5,808 bases of DNA, from assembly GCA_041179425.1 (NCBI GenBank), contig JBEGTL010000535.1, positions 1 through 5,808 on the forward strand, given 5' to 3'. Made by a program: the position numbers and the translations under genes. Below, piece by piece: positions 1-5,808 of the stretch; the first letter of the stretch is position 1, and the number at the start of each line of letters is the position of its first letter. The stretch is from DASUME01 sp041179425. GTDB taxonomy: Bacteria > Myxococcota_A > Polyangia > Polyangiales > DASUME01. A model generated the notes under the pieces. The model did no database searches, had not been told where the DNA came from, and saw nothing but the letters and a program-made list of their open reading frames with translations.

Positions 1-2
1 GC

Positions 3-26
3 GTGCGCGTCGACGTCCTCGTGGAT
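3..26. repeat. Diverged GT-hexamer extension of the minisatellite
   Basis: Four further hexamers, each beginning with GT (at 3, 9, 15 and 21), run in the same phase directly into the first perfect 25-bp copy at 27. The first two together match the GTACTCGTCCAC half-unit at 9 of 12 positions, and the second two match it at 8 of 12. On the plus strand, frame 3, positions 3-50 read as a strictly alternating Val-X peptide (VRVDVLVDVLVHVNVR). The hexamer array therefore probably continues beyond the left edge. The 25-bp minisatellite looks like a later expansion of one end of it. Whether it is coding cannot be decided from this window. Confidence 0.5.
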
Positions 27-159
27 GTACTCGTCCACGTAAACGTCAGACGTACTCGTCCACGTAAACGTCAGACGTACTCGTCCACGTAAACGTCAGA
101 CGTACTCGTCCACGTAAACGTCAGACGTACTCGTCCACGTAAACGTCAGACGTACTCGT
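27..159. repeat. 25-bp perfect tandem repeat (minisatellite), about 5.3 copies
   Basis: Five identical 25-bp copies lie head to tail at 27-51, 52-76, 77-101, 102-126 and 127-151. An 8-bp partial copy (GTACTCGT) follows at 152-159. On the plus strand each unit begins GTACTCGTCCAC and carries ACGT tetramers at spacings of 6, 7 and 12 bp. Internally it is four hexamers that each start with GT, plus one extra C, so 25 = 4x6+1. The same GT-hexamer phase continues leftward in diverged form from position 3. The unit length is not a multiple of three, so successive copies shift frame. Each copy carries TAA on the plus strand and TGA on the minus strand, which closes all six frames within three copies. 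Perfect identity implies recent expansion or homogenisation. There are no spacers, so it is not a CRISPR array. It lies downstream of the kinase stop codon; its function is unknown. Confidence 0.97.
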
Positions 160-160
160 T

Positions 161-178
161 CTCGCGGGGAGGCGCGAG
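161..178 (-). terminator. GC-rich hairpin abutting the kinase stop codon; possible terminator
   Basis: CTCGCG (161-166) and CGCGAG (173-178) form a perfect 6-bp inverted repeat with a 6-nt loop. The hairpin begins at the base next to the TAG stop (181-179) of the minus-strand kinase gene. No U-run follows on either strand, so it lacks the classic Rho-independent signature. It could still act as a weak or bidirectional terminator, or protect the 3' end of the transcript. In DNA this GC-rich, a 6-bp stem can also arise by chance. Confidence 0.35.
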
Positions 179-3100
179 CTAGCGCGGAAGCACGATCGGA
201 GTCTCTTCCGCCACCGCCCGCAACGCCCTCTCGGCATCCTCGCACAGCCGCACGTGCCCATGCGGATCGGCCAGCTCGATCACCTCTCGCAACAACGCAC
301 TCGCCCTGTCGAGATGACCCCGCTTTTGTTCGACCATCGCGAGTAAGTACATCTCGTCGATCAGGTCGAGCACGTACCCTCGCTCTTGCGCGTACTGCAC
401 GGCCTGCTGCATGCGCGCGTAGCCCTGCTCGGAGTCGAAGCGCAGCGCGTCGAGAAAGCCGAGCAGACAAACATTGCGCCACTGCAGACGCGCAAAGCCG
501 TGCTCGGTCGAGACGTCGTAGCTGAGGCGCAAGGCCGCAAACGCCCGCTTTTCTTCGTCGGCACGCAGATGTAGTGCGCCGAGATGGTGGGCGTAGATCG
601 CGACCTCGTGAGCGAGGCCGTACTCCTTGGCGAGATCGAGCGCGCCGCGCGCGGCTTCGCACGCAGCAGGGAGATCGCCCGCGGCCTCGAACACCAGTGC
701 CTGCGCCCGCAGCAGCTCGACCGCGGTCATGCGTGCGGGCTGCTCACCCACCAGGACAGTCAGCTTGGCCAGCGCCTCGCGTGCGAGCTCGAGCTGACCG
801 ATGGCCGCGTACGCGGGTGCGATCAGCAACAGCGCGCGCGTCTCGGCGGCGCTGTCGCCGGTAGCGCGCGAGACCTCGAGCGCGTCTTCGACGTACTGCA
901 CGACCGCGGTGTACTCGCCGTTGCGTGCGTGCGCCTCGGCGGCCGCCAGCGCGACGTCGCGCTCGAGCTCGCGATCGCCACGTCGACGCGCCATCGCCTG
1001 TGCGCGCTCGAGCCACAGCCGGCCCTCACGAAAGCGCGAGGCCTTGTTGAGCAGGCGTCCGCGCAGCATGGCGAAGCGCGCGAGGTACTCGTCCGCGCCC
1101 CAGCTGTCGGCCAGCTCGATGGCGCTGCCCATGCGGTCGGCCACCAGCTCACTGCCCCGGGTGTGGAACGCGAGCTCTCCGATGCGGGCGTGCAGCGCGA
1201 GCACGCGCGAACGATCGGGCGCGTCGCCGTGCGAGAGCAGCTCGATGACCTGACTGTAGGCGTCGATGGCCGCGTCGAGCGCATGCTCGGCCTCGTACCG
1301 CTCTGCCGCGCGCGTCAGGTAGTACACGGCGGCGTCGGCGCGCCCGGCTTCGCGGTAGTGGTAGGCCAGGCGCTCGACCGCGGCCTCGAGCTCGGCGGGC
1401 AGCAGCGTCTCGATGGCACGGGCGACCGCGGCGTGCAGCGCGGGCCGCTCGTCGAGCGGGATGGCGCCGTAGAGCACCTCGCGCACCAAGTCGTGCGCGA
1501 AAGCGTGCTCGCTCGGGCCGACCATGCGCACGATGTCGCGCTCGGCCAGCTGCGTGAGCGCCTGCTGCACCGTAGGCTCGTCGAGCTCGGAGGCGCGGGC
1601 CAGCAGCGCCGGCGAGAAGCGCGGCCCAAACGTGACCGCGAGCTGCAGGATGAGGCGCTGCGCGGACGACAGCTTGCCCACCCTCGAGGCAACGAGGCCG
1701 CGCAAGGTACGTGGGAGCTCGAGCTGCGTGCTGCCCGGCGTGAGGCGCGCCACGCCGTGCTCGACGCTGACGGACCCGTGCTCGCGCATGGCGACGAGCA
1801 GCTCTTCGACGAACAGCGGGTTGCCCCCCGTCTTGAGCAGCACCTCGCGCACCAGCTCGCCGTGCACCTCGGTCGCGCTGAGCCGATGGCGCACCAGCCG
1901 CGCGACGTCTTCGTCGGCGAGCGGGCCGAGCGACACCGCGTCGAAGTTGGGAAGCTTGGCCCAGGTGTCGCGCCCGGCGTCGGCGGGGCGGTAGGCAAAG
2001 ATGACGATCACGCGCGCGGGCAGAGGCGACGACACCAGCTTGAGCGCGAGCTCGCGGCTCGTGGAGTCCATGAACTCGGCACCGTCGAGCACGAACACCG
2101 TGAGCCGATCTTGCGCCAGCTTGTAGCCGACACGCACGAGCGCCTGCTCGAGCTTGGCGGTGCTGCCTCCCGAGGTGGTCTCCCCGGTGTTCGACGCGCT
2201 GGGCAAGCCGACCAGCCGCGCGACCGCGTCGCGCTGCTCGGTCGTGAGCCCGAGCATGCGCAGGCGATCGATCTGCTCGTGCATGCGCGCCGGAGACTCG
2301 AGGTCCTCGACGCCAAGCACGGCGCGCATCAGCTCTTGCGCGGCAAAGAACGGGATGGCGCGCCCTTGCACGGAGCACGACGCCACGTAGATGCCGACGT
2401 CGTGCCCGGCGTGCCGCAGGCGGCGCTCGATCTCCACGATCAAGCGCGACTTGCCCATGCCCGCATCGCCCTGGATGCCCAGCACGCGCAGCTCGGCGCG
2501 GTTGGCGATGGCAAACACCTCGCCGATCAGCCGGAGCTCTTCGCGCCGCCCGATGAACTTGCCGACACCTTCGCTGGGCCTCCGTTCGCGCGTGATCACA
2601 CGCGCGCCGCTGGAGAGCTCGGCCGAGAGCTCGAAACGGTCGCGCAGGAGTGTGCTCGCCGACGGAGAGGCGAGCACCTCCCCCCGCTTGGCGCGCTTGA
2701 GCCAGCGCGACGCTTCGCTGCGCAGGGCCTCGATGGAGCCGTCGTGCGCAGCCTGCCCATCGGCATCGAGCAACAGCCTGCCGGCGTGTACCACCACGCG
2801 CGCGGCCTGCTTGCTGTGGCTGCGCGCGAGCCTGAGTGCGCAGCGTGCAGCGGCGTGCGCATCACGGCCGTCGGCCTCGCCGAGGCCAAACACCATCAGC
2901 GGCTCGCGGCCCTCTCCGGTACGCAGCAGCTCTCCACCGAAGCGCGGGGCAAGGCCCGACAGGTCGAGCGGTTGGTCGGCGTTGACCAAGAGCACGCTCA
3001 CCTCGCGCCACTCCGAGCGCGCGGGCAAGAGCGGCGCGACCGGCTCGGCCTCCCCCGGGAAGATCTCTGCAGTCGGCGCCTCGCTGCCGCGCGCCTGGCT

Positions 3101-4096
3101 GTCGCGGCGGTCGCCGAAGATCTCTTCGAGCCCGCTGAACGGAGCCAGCACCTGCTGCGTGCTGACGTCGTTGGCGAGCTCGCCCGCCTCCTCGAGCCAG
3201 CGCGCGAGCTCGAGTGCGCTGACCCGCCGGCCGCTCTCGTAGAGCAGCTCGATCAGCTCTTCGTAGAGCTCGCCGACGTTGTTGTGGCGCTCCTCGCGAC
3301 GGGGCGACGTGGCGCGCTCGACCAGCGCCACCAGCGCTGCCGGTTTGTCGCCCACCAGCTCGGACACATCGAGCGGCTCGCCGCGGCGCGTGCGCTCGAA
3401 CGTGTCGCGTGCCGACTCCCGATCGAGCACACGTTTGCCGGTCAGCGTCTCGAACAAGATCACGCCGAGCGCGTACACGTCGGCGCGCGCGTCGACCTCT
3501 TCTTCGTGCACCTGCTCGGGCGCCAGGTAGGCGAACTTGGTCGGGGGCAGCTCGGACAGCGAGCGCACCGTCTCTCTCGCGCGCGCCATGCCGAAGTCGG
3601 TGAGCTTGACCTCGCCCTCCAGGCTGAGCAGCACGTTTTCGGGCGACACGTCGCGGTGCACGATGCCGAGCGGAACCAGCTCGTTGTTGCGCCGGCGGTG
3701 CGCGTAGTCGAGGCCCTTGGCCAGCTCGCTGACGACGTAGATGGCGAGCTCGGTGGGCATGGCCGAGCCGCCCCGACGGCACCAGCCGAGCACGGCCCCA
3801 AGATCGGGACCCTTCACGTACTCCATCGCGATGAAGTAGGTGCCGTCGGTCATGCCCAGGTCGAACACCTGCGCGACGTTGGCGTGCGTCAGCATGACCG
3901 CGGTCTTGGCTTCTTCGATGAACAGCTCGACGAAGCGCTGGTTCTCGCTGAGGGCGGGGAAGATGCGCTTGATGACGAGGATCTTCTCGAAGCCCTCGAC
4001 CCCGTGGGAACGCGCCTTCCACACTTCGCCCATGCCGCCGCGCGCGAGGCGCTTGAGCAGCTGGTACTTACCGTAGACGAGAGGGGCGTTTTCCAC
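179..4096 (-). CDS. Multidomain Ser/Thr protein kinase: kinase / degenerate cyclase-like / STAND ATPase / TPR
   Basis: 1305 residues from a GTG start (4096-4094) to TAG (181-179). Residues 9-285 are a Hanks-type kinase: glycine loop at 20-25, K43, alpha-C E62, HRDVSPEN at 147-154 (D149, N154), DFG at 167-169, APE at 192-194 and D206. The usual HRDxK lysine is S151, a common myxobacterial variant; the other core residues suggest an active enzyme. Residues 364-500 resemble a class III nucleotide cyclase but lack the metal-binding aspartates. Residues 511-790 are an AAA_16/STAND ATPase with GxRxE (516-520), Walker A GDAGMGKS (543-550), Walker B-like VFVLDGAEFMD (667-677) and GNPLFVEEL (758-766). 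A winged-helix-like region (about 800-880) leads into about eight TPR-type helix pairs (about 900-1290). No signal peptide or membrane helix is visible, so it is probably cytoplasmic. The start was chosen because it lies eight codons before the kinase fold; an upstream start would add 69 residues overlapping the exporter gene. Mycobacterial PknK has a related kinase-ATPase-helical layout, and TOMM-associated kinase/cyclase fusions have similar length. Substrates and ligand are unknown. Confidence 0.93.
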   Translation of the reverse strand: MENAPLVYGKYQLLKRLARGGMGEVWKARSHGVEGFEKILVIKRIFPALSENQRFVELFIEEAKTAVMLTHANVAQVFDLGMTDGTYFIAMEYVKGPDLGAVLGWCRRGGSAMPTELAIYVVSELAKGLDYAHRRRNNELVPLGIVHRDVSPENVLLSLEGEVKLTDFGMARARETVRSLSELPPTKFAYLAPEQVHEEEVDARADVYALGVILFETLTGKRVLDRESARDTFERTRRGEPLDVSELVGDKPAALVALVERATSPRREERHNNVGELYEELIELLYESGRRVSALELARWLEEAGELANDVSTQQVLAPFSGLEEIFGDRRDSQARGSEAPTAEIFPGEAEPVAPLLPARSEWREVSVLLVNADQPLDLSGLAPRFGGELLRTGEGREPLMVFGLGEADGRDAHAAARCALRLARSHSKQAARVVVHAGRLLLDADGQAAHDGSIEALRSEASRWLKRAKRGEVLASPSASTLLRDRFELSAELSSGARVITRERRPSEGVGKFIGRREELRLIGEVFAIANRAELRVLGIQGDAGMGKSRLIVEIERRLRHAGHDVGIYVASCSVQGRAIPFFAAQELMRAVLGVEDLESPARMHEQIDRLRMLGLTTEQRDAVARLVGLPSASNTGETTSGGSTAKLEQALVRVGYKLAQDRLTVFVLDGAEFMDSTSRELALKLVSSPLPARVIVIFAYRPADAGRDTWAKLPNFDAVSLGPLADEDVARLVRHRLSATEVHGELVREVLLKTGGNPLFVEELLVAMREHGSVSVEHGVARLTPGSTQLELPRTLRGLVASRVGKLSSAQRLILQLAVTFGPRFSPALLARASELDEPTVQQALTQLAERDIVRMVGPSEHAFAHDLVREVLYGAIPLDERPALHAAVARAIETLLPAELEAAVERLAYHYREAGRADAAVYYLTRAAERYEAEHALDAAIDAYSQVIELLSHGDAPDRSRVLALHARIGELAFHTRGSELVADRMGSAIELADSWGADEYLARFAMLRGRLLNKASRFREGRLWLERAQAMARRRGDRELERDVALAAAEAHARNGEYTAVVQYVEDALEVSRATGDSAAETRALLLIAPAYAAIGQLELAREALAKLTVLVGEQPARMTAVELLRAQALVFEAAGDLPAACEAARGALDLAKEYGLAHEVAIYAHHLGALHLRADEEKRAFAALRLSYDVSTEHGFARLQWRNVCLLGFLDALRFDSEQGYARMQQAVQYAQERGYVLDLIDEMYLLAMVEQKRGHLDRASALLREVIELADPHGHVRLCEDAERALRAVAEETPIVLPR
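2597..3007 (-). other. Degenerate class III nucleotide cyclase homology domain (pseudo-cyclase), inside the kinase CDS
   Basis: Residues 364-500 of the kinase protein keep the skeleton of a class III cyclase domain. REVSVLLVN (364-372) fits beta-1, FGGELL (386-391) and LMVFG (400-404) fit the central hairpin, and ARVVVHAGRLL (432-442) resembles the strand usually reading RIGINTGEV. GEVLASPSASTLLRDRFEL (472-490) matches the usual C-terminal GEVLVS...DRFEF region. The two metal-binding aspartates appear lost: the first falls at N372 and the second around R397/E398. The domain is also short. It is therefore unlikely to make cAMP or cGMP and more likely serves as a regulatory or dimerisation module. 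The assignment is by eye and would need a profile comparison. Confidence 0.6.
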
Positions 4097-4226
4097 GTGA
4101 GCGGCCCATTGTACACGTTCTCTCGCTGCACAGCCTTTCGGGGCAAAACACCGGCCGCGGCGGTCAACTGGGGACCCAAGCAGGGCAGTCGCCGCACCAC
4201 GCCCGGCTCCCGGTCGACGGGTCTCG
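4097..4226 (-). promoter_or_regulatory. Intergenic region upstream of the kinase gene; candidate promoter, no Shine-Dalgarno
   Basis: These 130 bp separate the exporter stop codon from the kinase GTG. On the minus strand TACAAT (4113-4108) matches a sigma-70 -10 box at 5 of 6 positions and lies 11 nt before the GTG, but no good -35 box sits at 16-18 bp. If used, it would give a leader of only a few bases. A second, weak candidate has sigma-54-like spacing: GG at 4156-4155 and TTGC at 4146-4143, with ten bases between GG and GC; the rest of its -24 element matches poorly. No GGAGG-like ribosome site is seen within 20 nt of the GTG. The gap is long enough for the kinase gene to have its own promoter, but co-transcription with the exporter is not excluded. 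No clear terminator hairpin was found here. Confidence 0.25.
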
Positions 4227-5808
4227 TCAGGAAGCGACGGCGGGCTGCGCGTCCTCGGCAAACTGCAGCTGATAGAGGCGAGCGTAGACGCCGCGCGCGG
4301 CAAGCAGCTCGGCGTGGGTCCCGTGCTCGACCACCTGGCCGTGGTGAAAGACCAGGATGCGATCGACGCGTCGGATAGTGGACAGCCGGTGCGCGATTAC
4401 GATCGCCGTGCGCCCCTCGAGTAGCTCGTCGACCGCGTGCTGCAGCCGCGCCTCGGTCTCGCTGTCGATGTTGGCGGTCGCCTCGTCGAGGATGAGCAGC
4501 TCCGGGTCGCGGTACAGCGCGCGGGCAAAGGAGACCAGCTGCCGCTCTCCTGCGCTGAGGTTCATGCCCCGCTCGGCGACGCGCATGTCGAGCCCTCCAC
4601 GCGCCTCGAATAGGTGCGCCGCGGAGACACGCCGCAGACAGGCCTCGGCGCGCTCGCGATCGGCCGCGGCGTCGCCGAGCGCAATGTTGGAGAGCAGGTC
4701 GCCCGAGAACAGGAACACGTCTTGTTGCACCACCGCAAACCGGCCGCGCAGGTCTTCGCGCACGTAGCTGCGCACGTCGCGACCATCGACCAGCACACGA
4801 CCGCTCTCGACGTCGTAGAAGCGCTGGACCAGCCCCGTCACCGTGGTCTTGCCCGCGCCGGTTGCGCCCACGATGGCCACGGTCTCTCCGCGCGCGATGG
4901 TGAACGACACGCCGGCCAACACGGAGGCACCCTCGGGCTTGTAACGAAACACGACCTCTTCGAAGGCCACCGCCGGGGGCGTGCCGGCCTCGGGCTGCGC
5001 TCTCGGAGCCAGCGGCATGGGCCCCGGCGCATCGAAGTCGTCGACCCCGAGCAAACCGAACACGCGCTCGGCCGAGGCAAACGCGCTCTGGATCATGGTG
5101 TACTTGGTGCTGAGGTCGCGCACCGGCACGAAAAACTGCTGAATGTAGGCGTAAAACGCGATGAACGTGCCCTTTTGACGCTCCGCGGACAGCTCGTCGC
5201 CGAGCAGGTGCAGCCGACGCGCCGCGTACCACAGCACCAGGCCCACACAGAGCGTGGCGATCATGTCGACCGCCGAGAACATGAGTGCGTCGGTGCGAAT
5301 GGAGAGGCGGTTGGCTTCGCGGTAGTCGCGGTTGATCTCGGCGTACGCCTCACGACACTCGCGCTCGCGCGAGAACGCCTGCACCACCTGGATGCCTTGC
5401 ACCTGCTCGTTCAAGAACGCGTTGAGCTGCGCCGTACGCGAACGAATCTGGCGCTGGGCAACGCGCAGCTGGCGCCGAAAGTACTCCACCACGATCACCA
5501 GCGGCGGCATGACCAAGAACGCCACCAACGAGAGCCGCGCGTCGAGCCAGAGCATGGCGCACACGATGCCCGTGATGAGCAACAGGTCGCCCACCGCCGT
5601 CACCGCGCCGCTGGCAAACAGCTCGGCCATCGAGTCGATGTCGTTGGTGACGCGCGTGACGATGCGGCCCACGGGCGTGCGGTCGAAGTGGCGAATGGAC
5701 AGCTTCTGGATGTGCGCGAACACCGCCGAACGCAGCTCGGCCATGGTGCGCTGACCGGCCAGCTGCATCGAGTACGTCTCGGCAAAGCTGGCCACAAACC
5801 GCAGACAG
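4227..5808 (-). CDS. ABC exporter half-transporter (TMD-NBD fusion), N-terminus beyond window
   Basis: The frame is open to the right edge (C-L-R-F-V upstream of a GTG at 5795), so this is the 3' part of a longer gene; TGA is at 4229-4227. Numbered from that GTG, 522 residues are visible. Family members are usually near 600, so TM1 and most of TM2 are probably missing. Membrane segments lie at about 60-82, 86-106, 168-192 and 208-226 (TM3-TM6). The intracellular loop HFDRTPVGRIVTRVTNDID (36-54) is typical of B-type exporters. The nucleotide-binding domain is complete: A-loop Y285, Walker A GATGAGKTT (310-318), Q-loop Q358, signature LSAGERQ (413-419), Walker B LLILDE (433-438) with catalytic E438, D-loop D444 and H-loop H469. 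LSAGERQLVSFARAL and DEATANIDSETE resemble the YheH/MdlB-type half of heterodimeric multidrug or lipid exporters, so a partner half may lie upstream, outside the window. It would sit in the inner membrane and drive ATP-dependent export; the substrate cannot be told. The kinase gene follows 130 bp downstream on the same strand. Confidence 0.93.
   Translation of the reverse strand, partial: CLRFVASFAETYSMQLAGQRTMAELRSAVFAHIQKLSIRHFDRTPVGRIVTRVTNDIDSMAELFASGAVTAVGDLLLITGIVCAMLWLDARLSLVAFLVMPPLVIVVEYFRRQLRVAQRQIRSRTAQLNAFLNEQVQGIQVVQAFSRERECREAYAEINRDYREANRLSIRTDALMFSAVDMIATLCVGLVLWYAARRLHLLGDELSAERQKGTFIAFYAYIQQFFVPVRDLSTKYTMIQSAFASAERVFGLLGVDDFDAPGPMPLAPRAQPEAGTPPAVAFEEVVFRYKPEGASVLAGVSFTIARGETVAIVGATGAGKTTVTGLVQRFYDVESGRVLVDGRDVRSYVREDLRGRFAVVQQDVFLFSGDLLSNIALGDAAADRERAEACLRRVSAAHLFEARGGLDMRVAERGMNLSAGERQLVSFARALYRDPELLILDEATANIDSETEARLQHAVDELLEGRTAIVIAHRLSTIRRVDRILVFHHGQVVEHGTHAELLAARGVYARLYQLQFAEDAQPAVAS

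Noticed and set aside
20..39. Inverted repeat CGTGGA / TCCACG with an 8-nt loop
   Set aside because: It falls within the GT-hexamer array and is explained by the hexamer composition. The stem is only 6 bp with no T-run, so it is not reported as a separate terminator.
27..159. CRISPR array
   Set aside because: The copies are directly contiguous and identical, with no unique spacers, and no cas genes are present.
1149..2378. Long same-strand open frame of 409 codons inside the kinase gene
   Set aside because: It is out of frame with the STAND/TPR coding region, extremely Arg/Ala-rich, and has no motif; it is a frame shadow.
4162..4167. TTGACC on the minus strand as a -35 box
   Set aside because: No -10-like hexamer occurs 16-18 bp downstream of it; the only TACAAT is about 48 bp away, too far to pair with it.
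4097..4303. Upstream in-frame start that would extend the kinase by 69 residues
   Set aside because: The extension overlaps the exporter coding sequence by 77 bp, is low-complexity Arg/Pro/Ala-rich, matches nothing expected before a kinase domain, and crosses the whole intergenic gap. The GTG at 4096 fits the usual short leader before the kinase fold.
584..4378. Plus-strand open frame of 1264 codons opposite the whole kinase gene
   Set aside because: It is antisense to a gene with clear kinase, ATPase and TPR motifs. It is Arg/His/Ala/Gly-rich with no recognisable domain and runs on through the intergenic region into the exporter gene. Long antisense frames are a by-product of strong GC3 bias.
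3889..5232. Same-strand open frame of 447 codons bridging the exporter and the kinase gene
   Set aside because: It is out of frame with both recognisable proteins and Arg-rich; the exporter's Walker and signature motifs lie in the other frame.

Overview
The window is GC-rich throughout and reads almost entirely on the minus strand. A Hanks-type Ser/Thr kinase fused to a cyclase-like domain, a STAND-type ATPase and TPR repeats, together with the kinase signature HRDVSPEN, points to a member of the Myxococcota (Sorangium/Polyangium/Haliangium-like). This assignment rests on protein style and composition; no taxonomic marker gene is present.

Layout in transcription order (minus strand, right to left). 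At the right edge is the 3' part of a gene for an ABC exporter half-transporter (4227-5808). Its N-terminus lies beyond the window, and everything from the end of TM2 through a complete nucleotide-binding domain is present. A 130-bp intergenic stretch follows (4097-4226), with no Shine-Dalgarno sequence and only weak promoter-like elements. Next is one very large gene (179-4096, 1305 codons, GTG start) for a multidomain signalling protein: kinase, a degenerate class III nucleotide cyclase-like domain, an AAA_16/STAND ATPase, a winged-helix-like region and a TPR superhelix. A 6-bp GC-rich hairpin abuts its stop codon (161-178).

The left end (1-160) has no convincing gene. It holds a minisatellite of five perfect 25-bp copies plus a partial one. 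Each unit is four hexamers beginning with GT plus one extra base. The hexamer phase continues to the window edge, where it encodes an alternating Val-X peptide on the plus strand. The array carries stop codons in all six frames. It may be the decayed or expanded 3' end of a convergent repeat-coding gene lying to the left.

The kinase/ATPase/TPR protein is probably a cytoplasmic sensor-regulator: ligand or partner sensing by the TPR, an NTP-driven switch in the ATPase, and output through phosphorylation. Kinase-cyclase fusions of about this size are known beside thiazole/oxazole-modified peptide (TOMM) clusters, so the adjacent exporter is suggestive. No precursor peptide or modifying enzyme is visible here, so a link between the two genes is only a hypothesis.
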